Below are positions 36,560-47,373 of a stretch of 64,000 bases of DNA, piece by piece. This stretch comes from Aquabacterium sp. (lineage in GTDB: Bacteria > Pseudomonadota > Gammaproteobacteria > Burkholderiales > Burkholderiaceae_C). The translations under genes and the position numbers were made by a program. The stretch lies in the NCBI RefSeq assembly GCF_016234775.1, contig NZ_JACRAH010000036.1:62001-126000 (forward strand). Reading direction: 5' to 3'. Position 1 is the stretch's first letter, and every line of letters starts with the position of its first letter. The notes under the pieces were generated by a model that was not told where the DNA came from, did no database searches, and saw nothing but the letters and a program-made list of their open reading frames with translations.

Positions 36560-38715
36560 GTCAGATCGATCCAAGTGATGAAGAGATCCTGGCCATAGCC
36601 AGAGAGGGCTTTCTGGATGAGGCTCGTGAGATGCTTCGTCAGTTCGAAGAATCCCTGCTGGCGCTGGATGATGATCCAGGAGATCAGGAAACCCTGAACT
36701 CCGCCTTCCGTGCGGCGCATACGATCAAGGGTACGGCCGGCTTGTTCGGGTGTGATCGTGTCGTGGCCTTCACGCACGATGTCGAAACCCTGCTGGAGGC
36801 GGTTCGCTCTGGCCAATATCAGCTCAATGAAGAGGCCATGGCGCTGCTGCTGAGCAGTCGCGATCAGATGGAGGCCTTGCTGGGCGATGTCAGTTCGGCC
36901 ACGGGTGATCCGGATCTCCAAGCCATGAGCAAGGAGTTGAGCGCCGACTTGCGCGCACTGCTGGGTGGCTCTGGCGAGAAGAAGGCAGATGCCGCGGGCG
37001 CGTCCGTTACCTCCGCTCTGGCCGAGCAGGCTGGATCAGATCGCTTGTGGCGCATCTGGGTTCAGTTCGGCCGCGATGCCTTGCGCAATGGTCTGGATCC
37101 GTTGTCCTTCTTGCGTTACCTGTCAACGCAAGGTGAGATCCGCAAGGTCAAGGTGCTGTCCAGCCAGGTACCGGATTTGCAAGCCCTGGATGCGGAAGAG
37201 TGCTACCTTGGTTTCGAAGCGCATTACCACACCAGCGGAGACCGAGAGGCCATTGCCAGCGTGTTCGAGTTCGCCGTAGATGACTGCGAGCTGCACATCG
37301 ACCCCTTGTCGCCAAGCCCCGGTATCGACGTTGCTGCTGTCATTGCCGTGACGGCAGAACTGGTGGAAGATGCCGAGGCCGATGTCGTGACTGTCGCCGA
37401 GGTGGTGGATGAGGCTCAGCCGGCCGATCGACGCGCGGCATCCGGCGATCGCCGAAAGTCTTCGCGCGATCGCCGCAGTGACGAGACGCGATTCGTGCGC
37501 GTGCAAGCTGACAAACTTGATCGCCTGATTGACCTGGTAGGCGAGTTGGTGATTGCAAGCTCGGGTGCCCAGTTGGTGGCCCAGCAAGAGGGTTCCAGTA
37601 CGTTTGCCGAAGCCGCCCTGCGTATTCGCACGCTGGTTGAATCGGCAAGAGATGGCGCATTGGCGTTGCGCATGGTCCCTATCGGTGAAACCTTCGCGCG
37701 CTTCCATCGCGTGGTGCGGGACGTGAGCAAGCAACTGGGCAAGCAAGTCGAATTGCAGATCACGGGCGCAGACACCGAACTGGACAAGTCCATGGTCGAG
37801 GTGATTGCCGATCCGCTGATGCATCTGGTTCGTAACAGCCTGGATCATGGTCTGGAGACTACCGAGGAGCGTCTTGCCGCGGGCAAGCCCGAGCGCGGCG
37901 TGATCGCGCTGCACGCCTACCATGAGGGTGGGCAGGTGATGATCGAGGTCACCGATGATGGCCGAGGTCTCAATCGCGAGCGCATCTTGAAGAAGGCCAT
38001 CGAGCGTGGTCTGGTTCGTGTGGATCAGGTCTTGTCTGATCACGAGATTGACCAGTTGATCTGCGCTCCCGGCTTTTCTACTGCAGATCAGGTCACGGAC
38101 ATCTCAGGCCGCGGCGTGGGCATGGATGTGGTCAAGCGCAGCATTGAATCTTTGCGCGGCCAGATGCAACTGGCCAGCGAATGGGGCCGCGGCACGACCA
38201 CCCAGATCCGCCTGCCGCTGACCTTGGCCATCATCGATGGTTTCCTGACCAGTGTAGGCAGTACTTACTACGTGCTGCCCATGGAAATCGTTTCGGAGTG
38301 CATCGAGGTGCCGCCTGAATGTGGCCTGAGCCCCGATGCCGGTGTGGGTTATTTCAACCTGCGTGGTGAAGTGCTGCCCTACTTCGACATTGCCTTGCTG
38401 CACAAGGTCAAGCCCGCGCTCAACGGGCGACGCAGCCTGGTTGTGGCAAGGGATGGCAATACTCGCATTGGCTTGATTGTGGACAAATTACACGGCGAAT
38501 ACCAGACCGTGATCAAACCGCTGAGCAGTCTTTTCCGTCATCTGCGTGCCATCGCTGGCTCCACCATCCTGGGGTCTGGCGACGTGGCGCTCGTGCTGGA
38601 TGTGCCCGCGCTGGTCAGCTATGCAGTGGAGGCCACCCGACCGGGCGGCGGCGGGCGCACACCGTTCAGTTTGAACTCAAACGGCAGTACCGAGCAGGTC
38701 CAGCGGATCAGCTGA
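36556..38715 (+). CDS. cheA: Chemotaxis histidine kinase CheA
   Basis: A 719-residue CheA. Domain order: HPt with phosphorylated His55 (AAHTIKGTAG), a P2-like region with CheY-binding strands (about 155–250), a charged linker with RRKSSRDRR (about 300), dimerisation helices, the ATPase domain (N box with Asn427, DDGRGL, GRGVGMD) and a CheW-like C-terminal domain. It would phosphorylate CheY and CheB of this cluster under receptor control. It follows the STAS gene with a 4-base overlap. Confidence 0.95.
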   Translation: MSQIDPSDEEILAIAREGFLDEAREMLRQFEESLLALDDDPGDQETLNSAFRAAHTIKGTAGLFGCDRVVAFTHDVETLLEAVRSGQYQLNEEAMALLLSSRDQMEALLGDVSSATGDPDLQAMSKELSADLRALLGGSGEKKADAAGASVTSALAEQAGSDRLWRIWVQFGRDALRNGLDPLSFLRYLSTQGEIRKVKVLSSQVPDLQALDAEECYLGFEAHYHTSGDREAIASVFEFAVDDCELHIDPLSPSPGIDVAAVIAVTAELVEDAEADVVTVAEVVDEAQPADRRAASGDRRKSSRDRRSDETRFVRVQADKLDRLIDLVGELVIASSGAQLVAQQEGSSTFAEAALRIRTLVESARDGALALRMVPIGETFARFHRVVRDVSKQLGKQVELQITGADTELDKSMVEVIADPLMHLVRNSLDHGLETTEERLAAGKPERGVIALHAYHEGGQVMIEVTDDGRGLNRERILKKAIERGLVRVDQVLSDHEIDQLICAPGFSTADQVTDISGRGVGMDVVKRSIESLRGQMQLASEWGRGTTTQIRLPLTLAIIDGFLTSVGSTYYVLPMEIVSECIEVPPECGLSPDAGVGYFNLRGEVLPYFDIALLHKVKPALNGRRSLVVARDGNTRIGLIVDKLHGEYQTVIKPLSSLFRHLRAIAGSTILGSGDVALVLDVPALVSYAVEATRPGGGGRTPFSLNSNGSTEQVQRIS

Positions 38716-38748
38716 CCGCCCCTCAACGCAAGCACACACGGACATACC

Positions 38749-41364
38749 ATGCGTACCAACCTTCCCATTACTCAGCAAGAGTACGTGCTCCGCGACGGGG
38801 CCACGATCGTTTCCAAAACAGATCTCAAAGGCAAGATCACCTACATCAACGATGACTTCCTGGAAGCCAGCGGTTTCACGACGCCGGAGTTGATCGGTCA
38901 GCCCCACAACCTGGTGCGGCACCCGGACATGCCGGAAGAGGCCTTTGCCGACCTGTGGAAGACGTTGCAGGCAGGCAAGCCCTGGACGGGCCTGGTCAAG
39001 AACCGCCGAAAGAATGGTGACCACTATTGGGTGGTAGCCAACGCCACGCCCATCCGTGAGGGCAATTCGGTGACCGGCTACATGTCGGTTCGCACGCGCC
39101 CTACGCGTGAACAGATTGAGGCCGCCGATGGCCTCTACAAGCTGTTCAAGGAAGGGAAGGCCAGCGGCTGGGCCATTGTGGAAGGCAACGGTGTGCGAAC
39201 GGGCGTGCTGGCCAATCTCAACGTATTTGGCAAGATGTGGGCGAATGCTGGCATCGGCTCCAAGGTCGCCATGCTGGGCGGTTTGTCCGCCTTGACCGTC
39301 GCCGGCGCGGTATGTGCTGCGTTGCACCCGAGTGCGGTCACAATGGCTTCGCCCGTGTTCACGGGCTTGCTGACCCTCTTTGGAGGCTACAAATTGAGTG
39401 CCCGTCTAGGCGGCATGCTCAAGGCCGCTGAAGCGCATCTGGAGCGCTATGGTCAGGGCAGTTTTGATGGCATCGTGGCGTCCGACGGGCATGATCAGGC
39501 ATCCGCCATGATGATGTCCCTGCGTCGTGTTCAGACCCGCTTGGGCTTCGAGTTTGCGGATACGAAGAAGCGGGCAGAGGCCACCGCGCGCATCCAGCAA
39601 GCGCTTGATGTGGCGGCCACCAACATGATGGTGGCGGATGCCGACTACAACATCATCTACGCCAACGCGTCTCTCAACGAGATGCTCAAAGTGGCTGAAG
39701 CCGATATCCGCAAGGATTTGCCACGCTTTGATTCGTCGCGCCTGCTGGGCACGAACATCGACGAGTTCCACAAGAACCCGGCACATCAACGTGGTTTGCT
39801 GGATCGACTCAATCAGACGCACAACACGCGCCTGACCGTGGGTGGCCGTCGCTTTGACCTGATCCTCAATCCCATCAAGGGTGAGGACGGAAAGAGGTTA
39901 GGCGTGGTCGTTGAGTGGAAGGACATGACCGACATCCTGGCAGCGCAAGAGCGCGAACAGAAGCTGGCTGCCGAAAATTCACGAGTGAAGCAGGCGCTGG
40001 ATACCTGCTCGACCAACGTCATGATCGCCGATGCCGATGGCAACATCGTGTACACGAACACGTCGGTCGTGGCCATGATGCGCCGCAACGAATCCGAGCT
40101 GCGCAAGTCGCTGCCCCAATTCAACGCAAACCGCATAGTGGGTACCAACTTCGACAGTTTCCACAAGAACCCTGCGCACCAGCGCAATCTGCTGGGTAGC
40201 CTCAAGAGCGAATACAAGACGCAAATCAAGGTCGAGGGCCTGATCTTCGCCTTGACTGCCAACCCCATCAACGACGAGCAGGGCAATCGCCTTGGCACCG
40301 TGGTGGAATGGAAGGATCGCACAGCTGAAGTCAACGCTGAAAACGAGATCAGCAATCTGGTCAATGGTGCGACGCAGGGCGATTTCTCGCAACGCATGGT
40401 GCTGGAAGGCAAGGAGCCCTTCTTCCGCCTGATGGGTGAGAAGTTCAATGACCTGATCGACACGGTGAGCAAGACCATCGTCGAGGTGCGTGTGGCGGCC
40501 GAGCAGTTGACCTCAGCGTCTGGGCAGGTGTCTGAAACATCGCAATCGCTGTCCCAGTCGGCTGCCTCGCAAGCTGCCAGCGTGGAGCAAACCAGCGCCT
40601 CTTTGCAGGAAATGGCCGCCTCGGTCAAGCAGAACGCCGACAGCGCCATGGTGACAGACGGCATGGCCACCAAGGCGGCACAGGAGGCCATGGAAGGCGG
40701 TGAGGCCGTGACCCGTACTGTGGAAGCGATGCAGGAAATCGCCAAGAAGATCTCCATCATCGATGACATCGCCTACCAGACCAACCTGCTGGCGCTGAAT
40801 GCGGCCATTGAAGCCGCTCGTGCGGGTGAGCATGGCCGTGGTTTTGCTGTGGTGGCGGCTGAAGTGCGCAAACTGGCCGAGCGAAGCCAGGTGGCTGCGC
40901 AGGAGATCGGTCAGTTGGCTGGTTCCAGCGTGAACCTGGCCGTGAAGGCCGGTGATTTGCTCAAGCAGATGGTGCCTTCCATCCACAAGACCAGCGAGCT
41001 GGTGCAGGAGATTGCGGCGGCATCTGGGGAACAGTCCGATGGCGTGGCCCAGATCAATGGCGCCATGGACCACCTCAACGGTGCTACCCAGCAAAACGCA
41101 TCGGCTGCCGAGCAACTGTCGGCTACATCCGAAGAGCTGTCCGCGCAAGCAACGGAGTTGCAGAGCCTGATGGCCTATTTCAAGCTCAAGGACGAGCAGG
41201 GCCATCGTTCATCTTCCCCTGCAACGCAGAACCACATGGCGACCACGACGAGCCGACCCAACGCACCGGCCCGTCCGAATGCGGCGCCGCATCGTCAAAC
41301 CACCTCCATGGCTCAACCCGGGGCGCATGCCGACGTGGATGAGTCGCACTTTGCCCACTTTTAA
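38749..41364 (+). CDS. PAS-containing methyl-accepting chemotaxis protein (Aer-like N-terminus)
   Basis: An 871-residue receptor. An Aer-type PAS domain (about 20–110, with HPDMPEEAFADLW) precedes two hydrophobic helices (about 175–215) and a HAMP-like stretch. Two further PAS domains follow (about 280–405 and 410–545), each with the FHKNPAHQR motif (about 340 and 471). The signalling domain has the tip [20 protein letters not shown] (about 675–695). It ends in DESHFAHF. The N-terminal PAS suggests redox or energy sensing; the ligand is inferred only. It is a paralogue of the next gene. Confidence 0.9.
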   Translation: MRTNLPITQQEYVLRDGATIVSKTDLKGKITYINDDFLEASGFTTPELIGQPHNLVRHPDMPEEAFADLWKTLQAGKPWTGLVKNRRKNGDHYWVVANATPIREGNSVTGYMSVRTRPTREQIEAADGLYKLFKEGKASGWAIVEGNGVRTGVLANLNVFGKMWANAGIGSKVAMLGGLSALTVAGAVCAALHPSAVTMASPVFTGLLTLFGGYKLSARLGGMLKAAEAHLERYGQGSFDGIVASDGHDQASAMMMSLRRVQTRLGFEFADTKKRAEATARIQQALDVAATNMMVADADYNIIYANASLNEMLKVAEADIRKDLPRFDSSRLLGTNIDEFHKNPAHQRGLLDRLNQTHNTRLTVGGRRFDLILNPIKGEDGKRLGVVVEWKDMTDILAAQEREQKLAAENSRVKQALDTCSTNVMIADADGNIVYTNTSVVAMMRRNESELRKSLPQFNANRIVGTNFDSFHKNPAHQRNLLGSLKSEYKTQIKVEGLIFALTANPINDEQGNRLGTVVEWKDRTAEVNAENEISNLVNGATQGDFSQRMVLEGKEPFFRLMGEKFNDLIDTVSKTIVEVRVAAEQLTSASGQVSETSQSLSQSAASQAASVEQTSASLQEMAASVKQNADSAMVTDGMATKAAQEAMEGGEAVTRTVEAMQEIAKKISIIDDIAYQTNLLALNAAIEAARAGEHGRGFAVVAAEVRKLAERSQVAAQEIGQLAGSSVNLAVKAGDLLKQMVPSIHKTSELVQEIAAASGEQSDGVAQINGAMDHLNGATQQNASAAEQLSATSEELSAQATELQSLMAYFKLKDEQGHRSSSPATQNHMATTTSRPNAPARPNAAPHRQTTSMAQPGAHADVDESHFAHF

Positions 41365-41406
41365 TTCGGCCCCATCAGCTGAGCAGACCTTCAGGAGTCC
41401 ATCACC

Positions 41407-44358
41407 ATGAATTCGATCTTGTCCAGAATGATGTTGTGGCAGAAGTTTGCCCTACTCGCCAGCATCGGGGCAGTCCTTTGCGCTGTGCCCACTGCGCTGT
41501 ATTTGACGGCCACGCAGGCCAGCATCAACAGTACACGTCTGGAAATATCGGGCGCTGAGGTGATCAAGGTGATGCTGCCACTCACGGATGCCATCAACCA
41601 TGCCAAGGTGGTGCCCGAGACCAGCCCGGATCACAACAGCACCTGGAACAAGATGGGGTCACAGATTGACGCCATTGATGCGGCCCTGAAGTTGCACAAG
41701 GGCGATCTGGATCTGGCTGCCGATATCGGTGAGGTCAAGGGCACGTACGCCACCCTGCAGACAGAGTTGCAAAAGGTGGGGCGCACATCCGAAAAGGCTG
41801 AGAACGCGCTGGCAGAAAGCGTGAGCGGCCTGATCTCTCAGACGCTGGACAAGAGCGGTCTTACCCTGGACCCTGATGGCGATTCGTATTACATGATGGC
41901 CTTGACGACGGACATCATGCTGCAGGTTGGCGACTACTTCAGCCGCACGCAGCAAGCCAACGACAGCCTGGCGTCAACTGAGCGCGGCAATGCCTTGCTC
42001 GCCAAGCAGGCTTACGCCGAGCGCTACTTCGCACAGGTCCACGTCGAGGAAATCCAGGAATTGGCCAACAAGGTGGTGAGGTTCAACCCCGGTCTGAAGA
42101 CCGAGGTGGACGTCACGAAGCTGGTCGATCAACTGCATGCCACCTTGGATTTGGCTGAAAAGGTACTGGCCAGCGACAAGCCTGAACTGGGTGAGCAAAA
42201 GGCGCTCTCTGCGCGTTTGGCGCAAGATGTGCAGGCCCTGCGGGTTGCACGCGATCCGGGGGTGACGGTGTTGATCCGTTTGCTCAATGAACGTGAAGGC
42301 CGACTGACCCAGTCTCGGCTGTTCCTGACCGGAGGGTTGTTGGCTTTGATCCTGATCGCCGTGGCCATGGGTTTCGCGGTGGTTCGTTCGGTGACCAGGC
42401 CCATTGTTCGCGCCATCGGTGCAGCCAATGCGGTCAAGGATGGTCAGCTCGATGGTGTGATCGACATTCAGGGCACCGACGAGTCTGCGCAACTGCTCAC
42501 CGCCATCAAGGGTATGCAGGTCAGCTTGCGTGAGCGCAATCAACGTGATGCCATCGTGTTGGCCGAGAACACTCGCATCCGCCAGGCATTGGACGTGGCC
42601 ACGACCAATGTGATGGTGGCCGATGGCGACTACAACATCGTGTATGCCAATGAGGCACTCAAGGGCATGCTCAAGGTCGCGGAATCTGATCTGCGCAAGG
42701 ACCTGCCAAGGTTTGATTCGGCTCGTGTCATTGGCAGCAACATTGACGAGTTCCACAAGAACCCTGCCCATCAGCGAGGCATGTTGGATCGCTTGTCCAG
42801 CACCCATGTGACGCGACTGACCATCGGTGGTCGCCGTTTCGATCTGACCGTCAACCCGATTCGTGATCAGCGTGGCGAGCGCCTGGGCATGGTCGTGGAG
42901 TGGAAGGACATGACCGAAGTCCTGGCTGCGCAAGAACGTGAACACAAGCAGGCGGCAGAAAATGCCCGCGTCAAACAGGCCCTGGATACCTGCTCGACCA
43001 ACGTGATGATTGCCGATGCCGATGGCAACATCATCTACACCAATGCTTCCGTGATGGCGATGCTCGGCCGCAATGAAGCCGAGTTGCGCAAGACCCTGCC
43101 GCAGTTCGCCGCGAGCCGTGTGGTGGGCAGCAACTTTGACAGCTTCCACAAGAACCCGGCGCACCAGCGTAATTTGCTGGGCATGATCAAGGGTGAGCAC
43201 AAGTCGCAAATCAAGGTGGGCACGCTGCACTTCAGCCTGATCGCCAATCCGATCAGCGATGAGAAGGGTGTCCGTCTGGGTACGGTTGTCGAGTGGAAGG
43301 ACCGCACCGCCGAGGTGCTGGCCGAACAGGAAGTGACCGATCTGGTGGATGGCGCCACGCAAGGCGACTTCTCCCGCCGCATGGCATTGGAAGGCAAGGA
43401 GCCCTTCTTCCGTCTGATGGGCGAAAAGTTCAATGACCTGATCGACACGGTCAGCAAGACCATCGTGGAGGTGCGCGTCTCTGCCGAGCAGTTGACGTCT
43501 GCAGCCAACCAGGTGTCGGAAACCTCTCAGTCCTTGTCGCAGTCTGCTGCTTCACAAGCGGCCAGTGTGGAGCAGACGAGTGCTTCGTTGCAGGAAATGG
43601 CCGCGTCCGTCAAGCAGAACGCCGACAGCGCCATGGTCACCGATGGCATGGCCACCAAGGCAGCCAAGGAGGCGATGGAAGGTGGTGATGCCGTGACACG
43701 TACGGTAGACGCCATGCAGGAAATTGCCAAGAAGATCTCGATCATTGATGACATTGCCTACCAGACCAACCTGTTGGCCTTGAATGCCGCTATCGAAGCG
43801 GCACGAGCCGGCGAACACGGCCGCGGCTTTGCCGTGGTGGCCGCTGAAGTGCGCAAGCTGGCAGAACGCAGCCAGGTGGCTGCGCAGGAAATCGGTCAGT
43901 TGGCTGGCTCCAGCGTGAACCTGGCAGAAAAGGCTGGCGATTTGCTCAAGCAGATGGTGCCGTCGATCAACAAGACCAGCGAGCTGGTTCAGGAGATTGC
44001 CGCCGCATCGGGCGAGCAGTCCGATGGTGTGGCGCAGATCACCGGTGCGATGGATCACCTCAACGGCGCCACGCAGCAAAACGCATCGGCGGCCGAGCAG
44101 TTGTCGGCCACGTCGGAAGAACTGTCGGCGCAGGCCACGCAGTTGCAAGGCTTGATGGGCTACTTCAAGTTGAGGGAAGAGGCCGGTGGCGCTCGCCAGC
44201 CACGGGAGGCACGCCCCGCAGCAACGAGCAGCAATCGCCCGATGGCCTCGGCCCGACCCGCATCCAACAGCGGCCGCGTGGGTCAGTCTTCGCCCAATAT
44301 GGCCAACAGACATGCCAGTTCGGATGCCGTTGATGAATCCCACTTTGCTCACTTCTGA
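41407..44358 (+). CDS. Transmembrane PAS-containing methyl-accepting chemotaxis protein
   Basis: A 983-residue receptor. TM1 (about 12–32), a helical periplasmic domain to about 300, TM2 (about 303–325) and HAMP are followed by two PAS domains (about 395–520 and 525–650) with the same FHKNPAHQR motif, then a signalling domain and the C-terminus DESHFAHF. From the PAS region to the end it is close to the preceding receptor, so the two share a cytoplasmic half but have different sensor ends. Both probably signal through the cluster's CheA/CheW. Confidence 0.9.
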   Translation: MNSILSRMMLWQKFALLASIGAVLCAVPTALYLTATQASINSTRLEISGAEVIKVMLPLTDAINHAKVVPETSPDHNSTWNKMGSQIDAIDAALKLHKGDLDLAADIGEVKGTYATLQTELQKVGRTSEKAENALAESVSGLISQTLDKSGLTLDPDGDSYYMMALTTDIMLQVGDYFSRTQQANDSLASTERGNALLAKQAYAERYFAQVHVEEIQELANKVVRFNPGLKTEVDVTKLVDQLHATLDLAEKVLASDKPELGEQKALSARLAQDVQALRVARDPGVTVLIRLLNEREGRLTQSRLFLTGGLLALILIAVAMGFAVVRSVTRPIVRAIGAANAVKDGQLDGVIDIQGTDESAQLLTAIKGMQVSLRERNQRDAIVLAENTRIRQALDVATTNVMVADGDYNIVYANEALKGMLKVAESDLRKDLPRFDSARVIGSNIDEFHKNPAHQRGMLDRLSSTHVTRLTIGGRRFDLTVNPIRDQRGERLGMVVEWKDMTEVLAAQEREHKQAAENARVKQALDTCSTNVMIADADGNIIYTNASVMAMLGRNEAELRKTLPQFAASRVVGSNFDSFHKNPAHQRNLLGMIKGEHKSQIKVGTLHFSLIANPISDEKGVRLGTVVEWKDRTAEVLAEQEVTDLVDGATQGDFSRRMALEGKEPFFRLMGEKFNDLIDTVSKTIVEVRVSAEQLTSAANQVSETSQSLSQSAASQAASVEQTSASLQEMAASVKQNADSAMVTDGMATKAAKEAMEGGDAVTRTVDAMQEIAKKISIIDDIAYQTNLLALNAAIEAARAGEHGRGFAVVAAEVRKLAERSQVAAQEIGQLAGSSVNLAEKAGDLLKQMVPSINKTSELVQEIAAASGEQSDGVAQITGAMDHLNGATQQNASAAEQLSATSEELSAQATQLQGLMGYFKLREEAGGARQPREARPAATSSNRPMASARPASNSGRVGQSSPNMANRHASSDAVDESHFAHF

Positions 44359-44360
44359 TC

Positions 44361-44900
44361 ATGGACACGACACTGCCAGCCGTCCTGGATGCGGCGCCCT
44401 CATCCAGTCAAGTTGAGCTGATTGCGGCCAAGCAGTACCTGTGCCTGGCTGTAGGCCGGGAGACCTATGCCGTTGGCATTGACATGGTGCGCGAGATCCT
44501 GGAGGTGGGGCGCATGACGCCGCTCCCCCTGACACCAGAGTTTGTTCGCGGGGTGATGAACCTGCGCGGCGCGGTGGTGCCCGTGATCGATCTGAAGGCC
44601 CGCTTTGGAGCCGAGCAGGCCGTGATCGGCCGGCGCAGCAGTGTGGTGATCGTGGAGACCGATCACAAGGATCAGGATGGACCCCTGGTGGTCGGCGTCT
44701 TGGTGGATGGTGTCTCCGAGGTGCTGGAGATCGCCGATCAGGACATCGAACCGGTGCCTGCACTGGGCACGCGCATTCCGCGCGAATTTCTACAAGGCAT
44801 GGCCAAAGCCAAGGGCACTTTGCTGTCAATTCTGGATGCCGATCGCATCCTGGCACGCGACACCATGGCCACACTGATCGCGGGCCACATCACACACTGA
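44361..44900 (+). CDS. cheW: Chemotaxis adaptor CheW
   Basis: A 179-residue SH3-like adaptor linking receptors to CheA. AKQYLCLAVGRETYAVGIDMVREILE opens the domain. RGVMNLRGAVVPVIDLKARFG is the CheW core and GVLVDGVSEVLEI a later strand. It begins two bases after the receptor stop codon. It is the only CheW in the window, so the neighbouring receptors probably share it. Confidence 0.94.
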   Translation: MDTTLPAVLDAAPSSSQVELIAAKQYLCLAVGRETYAVGIDMVREILEVGRMTPLPLTPEFVRGVMNLRGAVVPVIDLKARFGAEQAVIGRRSSVVIVETDHKDQDGPLVVGVLVDGVSEVLEIADQDIEPVPALGTRIPREFLQGMAKAKGTLLSILDADRILARDTMATLIAGHITH

Positions 44901-44948
44901 TGCGTAGATACAGCCCGCCCTTGGCGCGCACGAACAAGGTAAAGCCAC

Positions 44949-45743
44949 ATGCAACTGTCAGAACGCTCCTTCAACGTGGTGGCCGAGGTGTTTCACCGTG
45001 TATCCGGCATACGCCTGGTGCCGGCCAAGCGCCAACTGGTCATCGGACGCTTGCAGAAGCTGGCGTCCGAAAAGGGCCTGAGCAGCCTGGACGAATATGT
45101 CGACAAAGTCATCAAGGCCGGTGATGAGTCCGAGCTCGTTCGCGTGGTGGACCGACTGACCACCAACGAGACCTATTTTTTCCGCGAACCCGCTCATTTC
45201 GAGTTTCTGGCGGAACTGGTTGCCAAACGTCGCCCGGGCCAGGAGTTCCGGGTATGGAGCGCGGCCAGCTCATCGGGTGAAGAGGCCTACAGCATCGCCA
45301 TGCTGCTGGCCGACAAGATCGGGCCCAGCGGATGGAAGATCGTGGGAACCGACCTGTCTACCGCCATGGTGGATGCAGCCCGCAAAGCCTTGTATCCCAT
45401 GGAGCGTGCACGCAATACCAGTGCGCAATACCTCAAGCGCTTTTGCATGAGAGGCTCTGGCCCTTACGATGGGCAACTGCTGGTGAGCAAGGAGCTTCGT
45501 GCCAATGTGAGTTTCGAGCAGGCCAATCTGATGCAGCCTTTGCCAGACATCGGCAAGTTCGATGTCGTGTTCCTGCGCAATGTGCTGATCTACTTCGAGC
45601 CCGATGCCAAGCTGGACATCGTGCGCCGCGTGTCCCCTCTGATCAAGCCGGGTGGCTACCTGTTCACGGGGCATTCCGAATCGCTGAGCAACCTGCCGAC
45701 TGGCCTGACCAACGTGAAGCCTGCCGTCTATGCTAGAACTTGA
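44949..45743 (+). CDS. cheR: Chemotaxis protein methyltransferase CheR
   Basis: Methylates receptor glutamates with S-adenosylmethionine. The 264 residues have an N-terminal helical domain and a Rossmann-like C-terminal domain with RVWSAASSSGEEAYSIAM as the SAM-binding part, FREPAHF and FDVVFLRNVLIYFEP. It is the length of E. coli CheR and should contain the beta-subdomain that binds receptor C-terminal peptides. It overlaps cheD by 14 bases. Confidence 0.94.
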   Translation: MQLSERSFNVVAEVFHRVSGIRLVPAKRQLVIGRLQKLASEKGLSSLDEYVDKVIKAGDESELVRVVDRLTTNETYFFREPAHFEFLAELVAKRRPGQEFRVWSAASSSGEEAYSIAMLLADKIGPSGWKIVGTDLSTAMVDAARKALYPMERARNTSAQYLKRFCMRGSGPYDGQLLVSKELRANVSFEQANLMQPLPDIGKFDVVFLRNVLIYFEPDAKLDIVRRVSPLIKPGGYLFTGHSESLSNLPTGLTNVKPAVYART

Positions 45744-46257
45744 CAGCAAGGGCCCAGCCCGCATCAAACATCACAGCGGCGAGAAGGTCTTCCTTCTGCC
45801 GGGGCAGTGGTACTTCGGTCATACAGGTGCCACGGTCAAGACCTTGCTCGGTTCGTGCATTGCCGTCACCTTGTGGCATCCCAAGCGTCACATGGGGGGC
45901 ATGTGTCACTTTTTGTTGCCTACGCGCCCGCGCACCCCGGACGGCTCGCTCGACGGCCGTTTCGGCGACGAAGCGGTGGAGCTGCTGGCGCATGAAATCA
46001 AGAAATCAGGCACCAAAACCCAGGATTACGAAGTACACCTTTACGGTGGAGCTGACACCATGCCTGATCAGGCCAAGGTGAAGTTCAACATCGGCGAGCG
46101 CAACGTGGAGAAAGCCTGGGAGATCATCGACAAGTATGGCTTCCAGCTCCAGTGTGTCGACGTCGGTGGCAACGAACCGCGCAACGTGACGATTGATCTG
46201 ACCAATGGCCAGGTGGTATTGAGGCGCGGCAATCCCCATACAGCCAGGAAAGGGTGA
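45730..46257 (+). CDS. cheD: Chemoreceptor glutamine deamidase CheD
   Basis: Deamidates receptor glutamines to glutamates and modulates signalling. The 175-residue protein has the catalytic pair Cys43 ([11 protein letters not shown]) and His60 (GGMCHFLLP), with Thr in the following region. The overlap with cheR and the 4-base gap to cheB show one operon. Its presence fits the cheY–STAS–cheA–cheW–cheR–cheD–cheB cluster type. Confidence 0.94.
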   Translation: MLELDSKGPARIKHHSGEKVFLLPGQWYFGHTGATVKTLLGSCIAVTLWHPKRHMGGMCHFLLPTRPRTPDGSLDGRFGDEAVELLAHEIKKSGTKTQDYEVHLYGGADTMPDQAKVKFNIGERNVEKAWEIIDKYGFQLQCVDVGGNEPRNVTIDLTNGQVVLRRGNPHTARKG

Positions 46258-46261
46258 TCTC

Positions 46262-47341
46262 ATGAGCGAGATCAAGGTCATGATCGTTGACGACTCGGCC
46301 ATTGTGCGCAAGCACCTGGGCGATGTGCTGACCAAGGCGGGCATTCATGTCATCGCCACGGCGGCCGACCCCTTGTTTGCCATGCAGCGCATGAAGACCA
46401 ACTGGCCAGACGTGTTGGTGCTGGACGTCGAGATGCCGCGCATGGACGGCATCACCTTTCTCAAGCAGGTGATGGCAGAGCGCCCGACACCCGTCGTGAT
46501 GTGCTCCACCCTGACGGAGAAAGGCGGCCAGACCACCATGCAGGCTCTGGCTGCGGGCGCGGTGAGCTTTGTCACCAAGCCCAAGATGGGTTTGAAGGAC
46601 TTTCTGGAAGACGACAGCAATGGCATTGTGAATGCCGTGCGTGCCGCTGCCAAGGCCAATATGTCTGCCCTCAGGCGGGCCACCCCAGGCCTGCCCAAGC
46701 CTGGCGCGGCGCGCGCTGCGGTGGTCGCGTCGCCTCAGGAGGCCATGGCAGAAACCACCGATCGCGTGATCGCTGTGGCCATTTCGACTGGTGGGGTACA
46801 GACCATTGAAGCCGTGTTGACCAGGCTGCCCCGAACGGTGCCCGGCATGGTCATCGTGCAGCACATGCCGCCCAACTTCACCGCCAGCCTGGCTGCCCGC
46901 CTCAACGGCTTGTGTGATCTGGAAGTCATGGAAGCAAAAGATGGTGATCGTGTCATCAACGGTCGTGTACTTTTCGCCCCTGGCGGCAGGCACATGCGCC
47001 TCAAGCGCAGTGGTGCGCAGTACGTGGTGGAAGTCTTTGATGGCCCCTTGGTGAATCACCACAGGCCCAATGCCGATGTCTTGCTCAAGTCCGTGGCGCA
47101 ATGCGCCGGCAGGAATGCGATCGGTGTGGTCATGACCGGCATGGGTGACGACGGTGCGCGTGGCCTTCGAGAGATGTTCAATGCGGGTGCCAGAACGGCG
47201 GCACAGGATGAGGCCAGTTGCGTGGTGTTCGGCATGCCCAGAGAAGCGATCAAACATGGTGGGGCGCAGCAGGTCGTCAGCCTGGATGACATGCCATCCT
47301 GGCTCATGGCCGCGGCACGATCGGTCGTGGCCAGCGCTTGA
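46262..47341 (+). CDS. cheB: Chemotaxis methylesterase/glutamine deamidase CheB
   Basis: Removes methyl groups from receptors when phosphorylated. The 359-residue protein has a receiver domain with Asp55 ([13 protein letters not shown]), a linker, then the esterase domain (about 165–355). The catalytic Ser is in [10 protein letters not shown], His in [18 protein letters not shown] and Asp in [11 protein letters not shown]. It closes the core che operon. Confidence 0.95.
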   Translation: MSEIKVMIVDDSAIVRKHLGDVLTKAGIHVIATAADPLFAMQRMKTNWPDVLVLDVEMPRMDGITFLKQVMAERPTPVVMCSTLTEKGGQTTMQALAAGAVSFVTKPKMGLKDFLEDDSNGIVNAVRAAAKANMSALRRATPGLPKPGAARAAVVASPQEAMAETTDRVIAVAISTGGVQTIEAVLTRLPRTVPGMVIVQHMPPNFTASLAARLNGLCDLEVMEAKDGDRVINGRVLFAPGGRHMRLKRSGAQYVVEVFDGPLVNHHRPNADVLLKSVAQCAGRNAIGVVMTGMGDDGARGLREMFNAGARTAAQDEASCVVFGMPREAIKHGGAQQVVSLDDMPSWLMAAARSVVASA

Positions 47342-47373
47342 GCAGAACTAGCAAATTGAAGTGAGGTAGCAGG

